Assembly: GCF_000331285.1 (NCBI RefSeq)
Contig: NZ_ANFX01000013.1
Span: forward strand, 124,001 to 188,000
Source: Porphyrobacter sp. AAP82
Lineage (GTDB): Bacteria > Pseudomonadota > Alphaproteobacteria > Sphingomonadales > Sphingomonadaceae
Direction of reading: 5' to 3'
Length of the DNA: 64,000 nucleotides
The stretch's first letter is position 1. Each line of letters begins with the position of its first letter. Positions 53,231 to 63,254 of this stretch are shown here, piece after piece. A model generated the notes under the pieces. The model ran no database searches. It had not been told where the DNA came from and was given only the letters and a program-made list of their open reading frames with translations. The position numbers were made by a program, and so were the translations under genes.

Positions 53231-56200
53231 TTACCGCTCCAGCAGATTGCGCGCCTGGGCGGCGATCTGCGCGAGCATCGCCGCGCCCACCGGGGGGCGG
53301 GCCTGGGCACGGGCGACGAGCTTGCGGAACTGGGCGACGCCCTGGTGGTTGCGCTCCGTCCATTCGGCGACAGCCCCGCGCGGGTCGGCCCCGTCTGCCT
53401 TGGCCCCGCCATCGCCGCGCATCAGCCGCCGCAGGAACTCGATCCGCATCTGCTGGAAATCGCGCGCCAATCCCGAGATCAAAAGACGCTCCCACACGTC
53501 GGAGGGGCTCATGTGCGCCGCCGTGCCCTGCGCCCAGTCGAGGCCCAGGGCGGTGCCGATATCGGTGAAGGCGTGGGTCAGGAGCCGCGGCTCGATCCCG
53601 CCGCTGCGCGCAGCCTGCGCAAGGCCCACCGCGCCGTCGAAATCGAACAGCCCGGCGACCTGCCCCGCCAGCCCCTCGGGCGCGCCGATGCCGACAAAGC
53701 CGTCACGCAAGGCCCTGGAGCGCGCGCGCGGTTCCTCGGTGAGCAGCTCCTCGCGGGCCCCCACCAGCGCGGTCACGCCGGTCGCGAGGGCCTCGATCAT
53801 CGCGCCGGCTGCGACCTTGCCCGCAGCGGTGCGCAGCACGTCGCTCATCAGATTGCCGACCGCGGCCGCAAGCCGGTCGAACAGGGCGAGGCGCGCGGTT
53901 TCGGGCATGGCGGCACCTTCGAGATCGCGCCACAGCGCCTCGAGGCCGAACAGGCGCTCTGTGACCACGAAGGCCGCCGCGACCTCGGCAAGGCCCACGC
54001 CCTCTTCCTCGGCGAGTTCGAACGGATGGACCATGCCCAGCCGGTTGACGATGCGGTTGGAGAGGCTCGTCGCGATCATCTCGCGCCGCAGCCGGTGGCC
54101 CCTGATCTCGGCCGCGAAGGTTTTGCGCATCGCCGCCGGGAAGCGCGCGAGCAGCAGGGGTTCGAGCACCGGATCATCGGGCAGATCGCTCGCCTCGATC
54201 GCCGCTTGCAGCGCGAGCTTGGCCGAAGACAGCAGCACCGCGAGCTCGGGGCGGGTCAGCCCCTGGCCATCGGCAGCGCGGCGCACCAGCGCCTCGCCCT
54301 CGGCCAGACCCTCGGTGCGGCGGTCGAAATCGCCGACCTCTTCCAGCCGCTCGATCAGGCGGACATAGGCAGGGATCGCACCCGCCCCCCCGCTCTCGGC
54401 GATGGACAGCGCGAGCGCCTGCAACCGGTTGTCCTCCAGCACCAGCGCGGCGACATCGTCGGTCATCGCGGCGAGCAGCGTGTTGCGCTTCTTGTCGGAG
54501 AGCTTGCCGCTGTTGGTCGCGGCGGCGAGCGCGATCTTGATGTTGACCTCGTTGTCCGAGCAGTCGACCCCGGCGGAATTGTCGATGAAGTCGGTGTTGA
54601 TCCGCCCCCCCGCCAGCGAGAAGGCGATGCGCGCGGCCTGGGTGACGCCAAGGTTCGCGCCCTCGCCGATCACGCGGGCGCGCACTTCGGTGGCGTCGAC
54701 GCGCAGGCCGTCATTGGCCGGATCGCCGACCTGGATGTGACTTTCGGCCGGGGCCTTCACATAGGTGCCGATCCCGCCGAACCACAGGAGGTCGACCGGC
54801 GCACGCAGGATCGCGGAGATCAGCGCCTCGGGCTCGATTTCCCCCTTCTTGCCAAGAACGTCGTCAATGCCGATGGCCTCGCGCGCCTGTTTCGACAGCT
54901 TGATCACCTTGGCAGTGCGCGGGAACACGCCGCCGCCCATGGAAATCAACGCCTTGTCGTAATCCTCCCAGCTCGAGCGGGGGAGCGCGAACATCCGGGC
55001 ACGCTCCTTCCAGCTGGCGAGCGGATCGGGCGCGGGGTCGATGAAGATATGGCGGTGATCGAAGGCGGCGACGAGCTTCAGCGCCTTCGACAGCAGCATC
55101 CCGTTGCCGAACACGTCGCCCGACATGTCGCCGCAGCCCGCAACGCGCACCGGCTGCGTCTGCACGTCGATGCCCATCTCGCGGAAGTGGCGCTGGACGC
55201 TCACCCACGCGCCGCGCGCGGTGATGCCCATCGCCTTGTGGTCGTAGCCGTTCGAGCCGCCGCTCGCGAAGGCATCGTCGAGCCAGAAGTCGCGGGTTTG
55301 GGCGATGCCGTTGGCGATGTCCGAGAAGGTCGCGGTGCCCTTATCGGCGGCGACCACGAAATAGGGGTCCTCTGCGTCCAGCGCGCGCACGCATTCGGGA
55401 TGCACGACGCGGCCCGCGGCGATGTTGTCGGTGGCCGACAGCAGCGTGCGGATGAAGATTTCATAGGCCGCGCGGCCCTCCGCCGCCCAGCCCTCGCGGT
55501 CGATGGCGGGATTGGGAAGTTGCTTGGGATAGAACCCGCCCTTGGCCCCGGTCGGCACGATCACCGCGTTCTTGACCCGCTGGGCCTTCATCAGCCCGAG
55601 GATCTCGGTGCGGAAGTCGTCGCGCCGGTCGGACCACCTCAGGCCCCCACGCGCCACCGCGCCCGAACGCAGGTGGATGCCCTCCACGCGGGCGCTGTAG
55701 ACGAAGATCTCGCGCCACGGCAGCGGCTTGGGGAGGCCCGGGACCAGATGGCTGTCGAGCTTGAAGGCCAGCGCCTCGGCGGCGGCGGGGGCGAAGGCGT
55801 TGGTGCGCAGCACCGCGCCCAACACCGCGCGGTAGAGCCTGAGCAGCCGGTCGTCATTGATCGCCGTCACCTTCGCAAGACCGCGGGTGAAGGCGTTCTG
55901 CGCCGCGGCCATGGCCTCATCGCGGTTGCCCGCAAAGGCGGGATTGTGGCGCGCCTCGAACAGGTCGATCATCGCGGCCGTCACCTGCGGCGCGGCGGCG
56001 AGGGCATCGACCACGGTGTAGATGGTGTAGGCAAGGCCCGTCTGGCGCAGGTAGCGATAGACCGCGCGCAGCCAGTTCGCCTCGCGCGGGAGGAGGCCCG
56101 CGGCGGGGACGAGGCGGTTGAAGGGATCATCCTCCGCCGCGCCGTTGAGCACGTCCGCCAGCGCCGCCTCGATCAGCGCGGCGCGTTCGAGCAGCGCCCC

Positions 56201-57976
56201 GGCATCGCGCCCGGCCGGGAGGGTCAGCAGGAATTCGTGGATCGAGCCGAGCCCTGCATCGGTCAGATAGGTCGGCACTTCGGCGAGCACCCGGAAGCCG
56301 AAATTCTCGAAGGCGGGGACCACGTCCGACAGGGCCAGCGCGCCGCGGGTATGGTAGACCTTCAACCGCAGCGTATCGGCCCCGTCACCTGCAAGGCGGT
56401 AGAGCCGCACCGCGCGCTCGGAAGCGCGGGCGATGGCGGCGTCGGCCTCGGACAGGGTCAGCGTCCGCAGCTTGGCGATGTCGCGCGCGGCCTCTTCGGG
56501 GCCATAGGCGAGGCGGTAGCCGGTCGGGAAGGCCGGCGCATAGCGCGCGGCGAGCGCGGCGGCGCGGCCGTCATCTTCATGCGAGGCAAGGTGGGCGGCG
56601 ACCGCCTCGTTCCAGCCGCGCAGCAGATCGGCAAGCTGGGCCTCGATCGCGGCATCGTCAGGGAGGTTCGCCGAGGCGCGCACGTCGATCAGGAAGCGCA
56701 GCAGGGCGAGGGTCGAGCTTTCGATCTCGAGGCTCCAGTCGAGCAGCTTTGCACCCGGTGCGGCGAGCAGCATCGCCTGAATCTGCATCCTGACGTCGGT
56801 GTTCATATGGTCGCGCGGCAGCCACACGAAGGCGAAGAGGTGCCGCTCGAGCGTCGCGCGGACCATGATGACACGCGGGCGCGGGCGGTCGATCAGCGCC
56901 ATCTTGGCGGTGACAAGATCGGCGACGCGCTCCGGATCGAAGGCGGTGAGGAGATCGTTGGGGAGCGAGGTGAAGGCGTGGACCAGTGCCTTGCCGTTGT
57001 GGCCCGCAGGGTCAAAGCCGAGCCGCGCGGCAATATCGGCAACCATCTCCCGCAGCACCGGAACCTCGCCCGGGCGCGCATTCATCGCCGCGCTGGTCCA
57101 CAGCCCGGCATGGATCGAGAGCGCGGCGATCCTGCCCTTTTCGCGAACCGGCACGATGAACAGGTCGAGCGGGCTGGTGCGGTGGACGCGCGACTGAACG
57201 TTGCTCTTGATCGCCAGCATCGCCTTGGGGCTGCCGGCCTTTTCTGCCGCATCGAACCATTCGAAGGCGCGGGCGAAGGAAATGTCGGCGAGCAGATCGG
57301 GCGAGGAGGCGCGGCAAATGCCGAGGCGCGCTTCGGTGCTGCCGTCGCGGCGGCGGGTCATGTGGCCCAGTTGGGTGAGCATCCCGCCCCCCAGCCAGCC
57401 GAGCAGCGCGCCGGCTTCGGCATCGAGCGCTCCGGCCGCTGCGGCATCGGCGGCCATCGCTGCCTGCATGTGCGGCCAGTCGGCGACCGCGGCGTGGACA
57501 TCGCCGAGCGTCGCTTCGAGCGCCTCGATCAGCTCGCGCCGCTGGCGGGCATCGACGCGCGGGGTCTCGATATAGATCAGCGATTCGCGTTGTCCGGGTT
57601 GTTTGGTGCCCGACGTGCCGAGAGCCGTGATCGTGCCTTGCGCGTCGCGCTCCACAGGCACCACCGGGTGCAGCAGGCGGTCGATGCCGAGCCCCTGCGC
57701 CGAAATCGTCGCCGCGAGCGAATCGACCAGGAAGGGCTGGTCGTCGTTGATGATCGCGATGCGCAGATGGCGCCGCGCGCCGCTGGTGGATTCGAGCTGG
57801 ACGATGGGCTCGCCCGCGCGGCGAGTCGCGGCGGCGGCGAGCAGCCAGCCGGCCGCCTCGTCCAGGACCGCCTTGTCGGCGCCCGCATCGCCAGGCAGCA
57901 ACGAGGCTTCGAGCGCGACCCGCAAGGCCTTGACGAGCGCTTTTGCTGGCGCGGCGGCGACGGTCTTCGATGCCAT
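53231..57976 (-). CDS. gdhB: NAD-specific glutamate dehydrogenase, large (GDH-180 class)
   Basis: Oxidative deamination of glutamate to 2-oxoglutarate in catabolism, cytoplasmic. 1581 residues, at the normal length for the L_180 class of giant NAD-GDH. N-terminal regulatory region with [20 protein letters not shown] and repeats of ACT-like character, then the catalytic core with [30 protein letters not shown] sequence, the substrate Lys in [12 protein letters not shown], and [17 protein letters not shown]. The Rossmann fold follows, with [13 protein letters not shown] near it. A C-terminal tail of about 400 residues ends the protein. It is a single gene; the symbol follows Pseudomonas use. 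Confidence 0.95.
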   Translation of the reverse strand: MASKTVAAAPAKALVKALRVALEASLLPGDAGADKAVLDEAAGWLLAAAATRRAGEPIVQLESTSGARRHLRIAIINDDQPFLVDSLAATISAQGLGIDRLLHPVVPVERDAQGTITALGTSGTKQPGQRESLIYIETPRVDARQRRELIEALEATLGDVHAAVADWPHMQAAMAADAAAAGALDAEAGALLGWLGGGMLTQLGHMTRRRDGSTEARLGICRASSPDLLADISFARAFEWFDAAEKAGSPKAMLAIKSNVQSRVHRTSPLDLFIVPVREKGRIAALSIHAGLWTSAAMNARPGEVPVLREMVADIAARLGFDPAGHNGKALVHAFTSLPNDLLTAFDPERVADLVTAKMALIDRPRPRVIMVRATLERHLFAFVWLPRDHMNTDVRMQIQAMLLAAPGAKLLDWSLEIESSTLALLRFLIDVRASANLPDDAAIEAQLADLLRGWNEAVAAHLASHEDDGRAAALAARYAPAFPTGYRLAYGPEEAARDIAKLRTLTLSEADAAIARASERAVRLYRLAGDGADTLRLKVYHTRGALALSDVVPAFENFGFRVLAEVPTYLTDAGLGSIHEFLLTLPAGRDAGALLERAALIEAALADVLNGAAEDDPFNRLVPAAGLLPREANWLRAVYRYLRQTGLAYTIYTVVDALAAAPQVTAAMIDLFEARHNPAFAGNRDEAMAAAQNAFTRGLAKVTAINDDRLLRLYRAVLGAVLRTNAFAPAAAEALAFKLDSHLVPGLPKPLPWREIFVYSARVEGIHLRSGAVARGGLRWSDRRDDFRTEILGLMKAQRVKNAVIVPTGAKGGFYPKQLPNPAIDREGWAAEGRAAYEIFIRTLLSATDNIAAGRVVHPECVRALDAEDPYFVVAADKGTATFSDIANGIAQTRDFWLDDAFASGGSNGYDHKAMGITARGAWVSVQRHFREMGIDVQTQPVRVAGCGDMSGDVFGNGMLLSKALKLVAAFDHRHIFIDPAPDPLASWKERARMFALPRSSWEDYDKALISMGGGVFPRTAKVIKLSKQAREAIGIDDVLGKKGEIEPEALISAILRAPVDLLWFGGIGTYVKAPAESHIQVGDPANDGLRVDATEVRARVIGEGANLGVTQAARIAFSLAGGRINTDFIDNSAGVDCSDNEVNIKIALAAATNSGKLSDKKRNTLLAAMTDDVAALVLEDNRLQALALSIAESGGAGAIPAYVRLIERLEEVGDFDRRTEGLAEGEALVRRAADGQGLTRPELAVLLSSAKLALQAAIEASDLPDDPVLEPLLLARFPAAMRKTFAAEIRGHRLRREMIATSLSNRIVNRLGMVHPFELAEEEGVGLAEVAAAFVVTERLFGLEALWRDLEGAAMPETARLALFDRLAAAVGNLMSDVLRTAAGKVAAGAMIEALATGVTALVGAREELLTEEPRARSRALRDGFVGIGAPEGLAGQVAGLFDFDGAVGLAQAARSGGIEPRLLTHAFTDIGTALGLDWAQGTAAHMSPSDVWERLLISGLARDFQQMRIEFLRRLMRGDGGAKADGADPRGAVAEWTERNHQGVAQFRKLVARAQARPPVGAAMLAQIAAQARNLLER

Positions 57977-58113
57977 GATCGGCTCCTGCTCCTGCGGATC
58001 CGGCCTTGAGCGACTGTAATTTTATTATGCCGGATTGTTGTTATCGTGTCTGGCCGCGATACGCCTTTACCCCCGCCCAGTGCAAGCGCGATGATTGCGG
58101 AGCCGCCCGGCGC

Positions 58114-59109
58114 CTAAGCGGCAACCATCGCGCGGCAGGCGTCGAGCGTCAGTTCGAGGCTGCGGATGCGGGCTTGCGGATCATAGGTCGCGCCGCACAG
58201 CATGATCTCGTCGGCGCCGGTGCGGGCCACGAAAGCCGCGATCCCCTCGCGCACCTGTGCGGGCGTTCCGACTGCGGCGGCCTGCCCGATATGCGCGAGC
58301 ATCGCCTGCGCGGTGGCCGGCAGCGTGTCGGTGTAGCCTTCCACCGGCGGCGGCAGCTTGCCGGGGTTGCCGGTGCGCAGCCGCACGAAGCTCTGCTGCT
58401 GCGAGGAGGCGAGGAGGCGCGCCTCGCCTTCGGTATCGGCGGCAAAGACGTTCATGGCGACCATCACATGCGGGCGGCCAAGCGCCTCGGAGGGCTGGAA
58501 GTCACGGCGGTAGACCGCCAGCGCCGCATCGAGGTGGTCGGGCGCGAAATGCGCGGCGAAGGCGTAGGGCAGGCCGAGCTTGGCCGCCAGTTGCGCGCCG
58601 AACAGGCTCGATCCCAGCATCCACAATTCCACCTTGGCGCCGAGACCCGGGGTGGCGCTGATCGGGAGGTCGTAGTCGCCCGTCAGCAGCGCGCGCAGTT
58701 CGACCACGTCCTGCGGGAAATATTCGGCGGCCTGGTGGAGGTTCTTGCGCAGCGCCCGCTGCAATTCCGGCCCCGCCCCCGGCGCGCGGCCCAGCCCCAA
58801 GTCGATCCGCCCGGGGAACAGCGCGTCCAGTGTCCCGAACTGCTCGGCGATCTGGAACGGGGTGTGGTTGGGGAGCATGATCCCGCCCGATCCGATACGG
58901 ATGCGGCTGGTGGCATTGCCGATATGCGCGAGCACCACCGAGGTTGCGCCGCCCGCGATCCCGTCCATCGCGTGATGTTCGGCGACCCAGAAGCGGTCGC
59001 AGCCGAAGGTTTCGGCGGCGCGGGCAAGGTCGGTGGTGGCGGCAAAGGCCTCTTGCAGAGTCCCGCCCTCGCGCACCGGAACCAGATCGAGCACGGAGAA
59101 ACGGGTCAT
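58114..59109 (-). CDS. LLM class flavin-dependent oxidoreductase
   Basis: 331 residues, luciferase-like TIM-barrel fold. FSVLDLVPVREGGTLQEAF at the N-terminus, DRFWVAEHHAMDGIAGGATS, SGGIMLPNHTPFQIAEQFGT, FPGRIDLGLGRAPG and ELWMLGSSLFGAQLAAKLGL are diagnostic of the LLM 'alkanal monooxygenase-like, group 1' type also seen in E. coli YhbW. It uses reduced FMN; the substrate is unknown. The start at 59109 overlaps the stop of the TPR gene by four bases. Confidence 0.93.
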   Translation of the reverse strand: MTRFSVLDLVPVREGGTLQEAFAATTDLARAAETFGCDRFWVAEHHAMDGIAGGATSVVLAHIGNATSRIRIGSGGIMLPNHTPFQIAEQFGTLDALFPGRIDLGLGRAPGAGPELQRALRKNLHQAAEYFPQDVVELRALLTGDYDLPISATPGLGAKVELWMLGSSLFGAQLAAKLGLPYAFAAHFAPDHLDAALAVYRRDFQPSEALGRPHVMVAMNVFAADTEGEARLLASSQQQSFVRLRTGNPGKLPPPVEGYTDTLPATAQAMLAHIGQAAAVGTPAQVREGIAAFVARTGADEIMLCGATYDPQARIRSLELTLDACRAMVAA

Positions 59110-60005
59110 GGCTTCGCGGTCTCCTCGGGAGCCTCCTGTGGCGCGGGCACAGTGTCGCCCGCATCCCCGATCTGCGCAAGATAGTCCTTGGCGGTGGTGG
59201 CGACCGGGCCATCGGGGGCGAGCGCGATGACCGATTGCCAGCTCTTGCGCGCAGCCTCGTCGCGGCCCGCGAGCACGGCGATCACCCCGGCCTCGAGCGC
59301 GGTTTCGGGGTTGGTGGGAGCGAGGGTGGCAGCCCGTTCGATCGCGGTCTGGGCCTCGGGCAGGCGTTCCAGCCGCCGCAGCAAGGTCGCCTTGAGCAGC
59401 CAGCCCTCGGCGCGGTCCGGCGCGAGCGCGGTGGCATTCTCGAGCGCGGCGAGCGCTTCGTCGCCGCGGCCGAGGGCGACGAGCGCGCGGGCGCGGTCGC
59501 TGGCGGCGATGGCTTCGAGCAGCGGTGCTTTCGCGGCGCGCGCATCGCTCTCGGCCTGGTCCAGCAGGGCAATCGCGCCCCCGGCATCCCCGCCGCCCAG
59601 CGCGGCGGCTCCGGCGAGCGCGGCAAAGCGGGCGCGGGCGCGGGGCTCGGCCGCGGGCGTCTCCTCGCGCGCGGCGGTGAAGGCGGTGCGCGCGTCCTGC
59701 CACATCCCCAGCTGCGCCGCCGCCGTGCCGAGGCAGTGGTTGGCGAGCACGCGGTCGGCGCCCGTCGTCTCGGCGCGGCGGATCTGCGCCATGGCATGGG
59801 CGCGCGCCGGGTCTTCATCGAGCGTGCCGAGGCACCCGGCGAGCCATGCGCTGACCGGATCGGGCCCGGCCTCGGGCGCGGGCTCGGCCTGCACCTGTTC
59901 GCGCGGCGGGCGGTCGCGCACCAGATCATCGTTGGCGATCGCGCCCCCCATCGGGTTGGGGCCGAGTTGCAGGGCGAGTCCGAGGAGGAAGGGCGATAAG
60001 GGCAC
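59106..60005 (-). CDS. TPR-repeat protein, probably periplasmic
   Basis: 299 residues. A short hydrophobic leader (PLSPFLLGLALQLG) suggests export. From about residue 75 the sequence is helical repeats: HCLGTAAAQLGMWQDARTAF, RALVALGRGDEALAALENAT, GWLLKATLLRRLERLPEAQT, ETALEAGVIAVLAGRDEAAR, with TPR spacing. It is very Ala-rich and ends in a Pro/Glu tail. Co-translated with the LLM oxidoreductase; no specific partner can be named. Confidence 0.85.
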   Translation of the reverse strand: MPLSPFLLGLALQLGPNPMGGAIANDDLVRDRPPREQVQAEPAPEAGPDPVSAWLAGCLGTLDEDPARAHAMAQIRRAETTGADRVLANHCLGTAAAQLGMWQDARTAFTAAREETPAAEPRARARFAALAGAAALGGGDAGGAIALLDQAESDARAAKAPLLEAIAASDRARALVALGRGDEALAALENATALAPDRAEGWLLKATLLRRLERLPEAQTAIERAATLAPTNPETALEAGVIAVLAGRDEAARKSWQSVIALAPDGPVATTAKDYLAQIGDAGDTVPAPQEAPEETAKP

Positions 60006-60016
60006 TTTGGGGCGCG

Positions 60017-60751
60017 CTATCCGTAGAATTCGGCCACGATGGCCTTGAGGAGGGCAATGTCGCTGTCCCGCGACAGGCGGTGATCGCCGTCCTCTACCAG
60101 CGTTACCTGAACGTCACCCGACCGCAGCGCCGCCTTCAGACGAAGCGATATGTCCGACGGCACGTCCGCATCGGCCTTGCCATGGATGAGCCGCACGCGG
60201 CAGGCGAGGTCGATCGGCGAATCGAGCCTGAGGTGGCATTCGGCATCGGCGAAGAATTTGGCGTGGGTGGGGGTCGGCTCGGGTCCGTAGGGGTTGGGCT
60301 CGAAAATTGTCTCGCCCGCTGCGAGCGCCGCGCGCTGTTCATCCGAATAGCCCCAGCGGGTGAAATCGGGGGCCGGCGCGATGCCGATCAGCCCGGCGAG
60401 GCGGTGCTTCAGGTGCTCGGCGACCAGCAGCATCAGCCACCCGCCCATCGACGAGCCGACGAGCAGCACCGGGCCTGCGACATAGGAGGCGACCAGCGCC
60501 AGCACCTCGTCGCGCCAGCCCGAGAGCATGCCGTCGGCAAAGTCGCCGTCCGATTGTCCGCAGCCCGAATAGTCGAACAGCAGGCAGGCGCGTCCGGCCA
60601 ATTCGGCCTCGGCGAACAGCGCGCTCGCCTTGCTGCCGCTCATATCGCTCATGTAGCCCGGCAGGAACACGAGACACGGGCCCCGCCCATGGGTGTAGCG
60701 GAAGGCGACGCGGCGCCCGTCATACAGGGTGTGGTGAAGAAGCGCAGTCAT
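60017..60751 (-). CDS. alpha/beta hydrolase family protein
   Basis: 244 residues, cytoplasmic. LVFLPGYMSDMSGSKASALF, then LLFDYSGCGQSDGD, nucleophile elbow LVGSSMGGWLML with the catalytic Ser, an Asp in RLIHGKADADVPSD and His in VEDGDHRLSRDSD complete the triad. Sequence style resembles palmitoyl-protein thioesterase ABHD10-like and BAAT-like acyl hydrolases, without certainty. Divergent from the PhoD gene with a 70-base gap. The start at 60751 (MTALLHHTLYDG) is used; an ATG 12 bases upstream is an alternative. Confidence 0.9.
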   Translation of the reverse strand: MTALLHHTLYDGRRVAFRYTHGRGPCLVFLPGYMSDMSGSKASALFAEAELAGRACLLFDYSGCGQSDGDFADGMLSGWRDEVLALVASYVAGPVLLVGSSMGGWLMLLVAEHLKHRLAGLIGIAPAPDFTRWGYSDEQRAALAAGETIFEPNPYGPEPTPTHAKFFADAECHLRLDSPIDLACRVRLIHGKADADVPSDISLRLKAALRSGDVQVTLVEDGDHRLSRDSDIALLKAIVAEFYG

Positions 60752-60821
60752 GCGCCGCTCCATGCCCCGCGCGCGGCCGATTGTCACGCAAGCGCAACCG
60801 GAGGGGGATAGCGAGCGGACC

Positions 60822-62480
60822 ATGATCAAGACCGAACCTGCGGCCCAGCCCGCTGCCACCGCGCTCACCCGGCGCTCGCTGTTCACCCTTGCCGGAGCGG
60901 GCGCCGCGATGGCATCGGCCCCTGCCGCTGCGACCGGCTTCGGCACCGGCTTCACGCATTGCGTGGCGAGCGGCGAGCCGGCGGCAACCTCGGTCCTGCT
61001 GTGGACCCGCTATGTCGCGGGCGCGGAAACCAGGCTGACCTGGCAGGTGAGCGAGACCGAAAATTTCACCAGACCCGTCGCCGAAGGCGCCGTCACCGCC
61101 TCTCCGCAACGCGACTGGTGCGCCAAGGGCGTCGCCACCGGCCTGTCGCCCGACAAGTGGTATTTCTACCGCTTCCTCGCGCCCGATGGCACCGCCTCGC
61201 CCGTGGGCCGGACCCGCACGCTCCCGGAAGGTCCTTCGGCGCAGTTCCGGATGGCGGTGTTCTCGTGCTCGAATTTCGGGTTCGGCTGGTTCAACGCCTA
61301 TGGTCACGCAGTCGAGGCGAATGACTGCGACCTTGCGGTCCATCTTGGCGATTACATCTACGAATATGCCGCCGGGAACTATCCGGACAAGGGCAAGATC
61401 GTGGAGGGCCGCGTGCTCGCGCCGACCACCGAGATCGTCGCGCTGACCGATTACCGCCTGCGCTACGCCACCTACCGCGCCGACCCCGATCTCCAGCGCC
61501 TCCACCAGGTGCTGCCGATGATCACCGTCTGGGACGACCACGAAAGCGCGAACGATTCGTGGGAGAACGGCGCGGAGAACCATCAGGAGGGGCCCGAGGG
61601 CACCTGGGCGGTGCGCAAGGCGGCGGCGAAGCAGGCCTACCGCGAATGGCTCCCCGTGGCCGACACCGCCTATTCGACCTATCAGGTCGGCAGCCTTGCC
61701 ACGCTGTTCCGGATCGACACCCGCCTCGAAGGCCGCGACGAGCAGCTCGATCTGGAAAAGATCATGGCCGGGGCCAAGGACCCGCAGGCGCTGATGGCCG
61801 CGCTCGAGAAGTTCCGTGACGGCGAATGGGCCGCCAAGGACCGCCAGTTGCTCGGCGAGACGCAGGAAGCATGGCTGGGCGCGGCGCTGGCTGCTTCGAC
61901 GAAGGCGGGGACGCAGTGGCAGGTGCTGCTCCAGCAGGTGCTGATGGGCCAGCTGCGCACCCCCAAGGATTTTGCCGAGGGGATCGGCGCGGGGCTGCCC
62001 GATTTCGTGAAGCAGCGCCTTGCTGCGGCAGCGGCGGCGAGCCAGGCGGGCCTGCCTTCCAACATGGACGCATGGGACGGCTACCCCGCCGCCCGCGCCC
62101 GCGTGTTCAAGGCCGCGCTCGAGGCGAATGCCAACCTGGTGGTGCTTGCCGGCGACACCCACAATGCCTGGGCCTTCGACCTCGCACATGAAGGCACCCC
62201 CGTCGGCGTCGAGCTGGGCGGCAATTCGGTGAGCTCGCCCGGGTTCGAAAGCTACCTCACCTTCGTCAAGCCCGACGTGCTGGCCGCCGCGCTGGTCGCC
62301 GAGAACGAGCAGCTCAAATGGGCCGATACCGCGCAGCGCGGCTACATGATGGTCGAGCTGACCCCGGCGCGCGCCACCACCGAATACCGCTTTGTCGCGG
62401 GGATCAAGCAGCGCTCGACGAAGCTGGCCGGAACCCGGCGGATCACGACCGACAAGGGCTCGGCCAAGCTCGCCGTCTGA
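60822..62480 (+). CDS. phoD: PhoD-like alkaline phosphatase, Tat-exported
   Basis: 552 residues. Tat motif TRRSLFTLAGAGAAM leads to a periplasmic enzyme. The N-terminal PhoD domain (FTHCVASGEPAATSVLLWTR, DKWYFYRFLAPDGTASPVGR) precedes the metallophosphatase domain: FRMAVFSCSNFGFGWFNAY, LAVHLGDYIYEY with metal Asp and Tyr, TVWDDHESANDSW and LAGDTHNAWAF. These calcium/iron ligands are as in PhoD. It releases phosphate from phospho-mono/diesters. No Pho-box could be recognised in the short divergent gap. The start at 60822 has a GAGCGGACC site before it. Confidence 0.95.
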   Translation: MIKTEPAAQPAATALTRRSLFTLAGAGAAMASAPAAATGFGTGFTHCVASGEPAATSVLLWTRYVAGAETRLTWQVSETENFTRPVAEGAVTASPQRDWCAKGVATGLSPDKWYFYRFLAPDGTASPVGRTRTLPEGPSAQFRMAVFSCSNFGFGWFNAYGHAVEANDCDLAVHLGDYIYEYAAGNYPDKGKIVEGRVLAPTTEIVALTDYRLRYATYRADPDLQRLHQVLPMITVWDDHESANDSWENGAENHQEGPEGTWAVRKAAAKQAYREWLPVADTAYSTYQVGSLATLFRIDTRLEGRDEQLDLEKIMAGAKDPQALMAALEKFRDGEWAAKDRQLLGETQEAWLGAALAASTKAGTQWQVLLQQVLMGQLRTPKDFAEGIGAGLPDFVKQRLAAAAAASQAGLPSNMDAWDGYPAARARVFKAALEANANLVVLAGDTHNAWAFDLAHEGTPVGVELGGNSVSSPGFESYLTFVKPDVLAAALVAENEQLKWADTAQRGYMMVELTPARATTEYRFVAGIKQRSTKLAGTRRITTDKGSAKLAV

Positions 62481-62564
62481 GATCGGCCTCGCGCCCGGGT
62501 GCGATGACGAGTTGTTAAGCGCCAGGCCTTAGATCGGACCCGTCCAATAATTGGGGGGTCTGGC

Positions 62565-63254
62565 ATGCGGTTTCTGGCAATGGTCGCAGGCGCGGGGGTG
62601 CTCGGCACCGGCGCCTATGTCGGCGGGGTGTTCGACCGGGGCGAATATTACGCCATGGCCCCCAAGGATGTCGAAGCGCGCCTTGCGGACATGAATTTCG
62701 GCGCCGAGGTCAATGGCGAGGGCAGTGACGAGGCGATCCGCCTTGCGCTGCGCAGCCGCGGGCCGAGCCTGTTGCGCTGGGATGTGATGGTCGACGGCAA
62801 GCGCGCGGGCGAAGTGCGCGCCAACCTTGCTCCGGCCGATACCGGCACACGGGTCAGCGTCACCTTCCAGTTCGCCGAGGGCGACAACATGATGGGTCTC
62901 GAGGAAGACCCGCTGGTCAACGACATCGCCCGTATCGCGATGGAGGAGAAGGTCGATTCGACCCTCGACGGCCGCGCCTTCGACAAGCGGCGGATGCAGG
63001 CCCGGATGGCCGCGATGATCGCCGCCAACCCGGGCAAGGTCGCCACCTTGCAGAAATCGCTGCGCGACAACATCGACAAGGAAATGCTGGAGGCAGAGCG
63101 CGACTTTTCCGAGGTCGATGCCGCTGGCGAATATGGCAAGCCCGGCTCCTATGGCGAGCCGGGCTCCTACGGCAAGCCGACGATGTCGGCCAAGCCCCAG
63201 CGCCCGGCCGATTACGAGGACACCCACGCCGACGGCGGGTGGGGCGACAACTAG
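62565..63254 (+). CDS. hypothetical protein with N-terminal membrane anchor and YGKPGS-type repeats
   Basis: 229 residues, not recognised. A hydrophobic leader (FLAMVAGAGVLGTGAYVGG, about 3-22) could be a signal anchor. The next 150 residues form a mixed alpha/beta domain (LALRSRGPSLLRWDVMVDGK, GTRVSVTFQFAEG). Near the C-terminus there are three tandem copies of a six-residue unit (YGKPGS, YGEPGS, YGKPTM, residues about 189-206) before an acidic end. The gene starts 84 bases after phoD with a GGGGGGT stretch as ribosome-binding site. It overlaps the stop of the convergent hydrolase gene by four bases. Confidence 0.75.
   Translation: MRFLAMVAGAGVLGTGAYVGGVFDRGEYYAMAPKDVEARLADMNFGAEVNGEGSDEAIRLALRSRGPSLLRWDVMVDGKRAGEVRANLAPADTGTRVSVTFQFAEGDNMMGLEEDPLVNDIARIAMEEKVDSTLDGRAFDKRRMQARMAAMIAANPGKVATLQKSLRDNIDKEMLEAERDFSEVDAAGEYGKPGSYGEPGSYGKPTMSAKPQRPADYEDTHADGGWGDN

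Noticed and set aside
53132..58009. 1625-codon open frame opposite glutamate dehydrogenase
   Set aside because: Antisense shadow of a real long gene; composition is typical of reverse-complement noise in GC-rich DNA.
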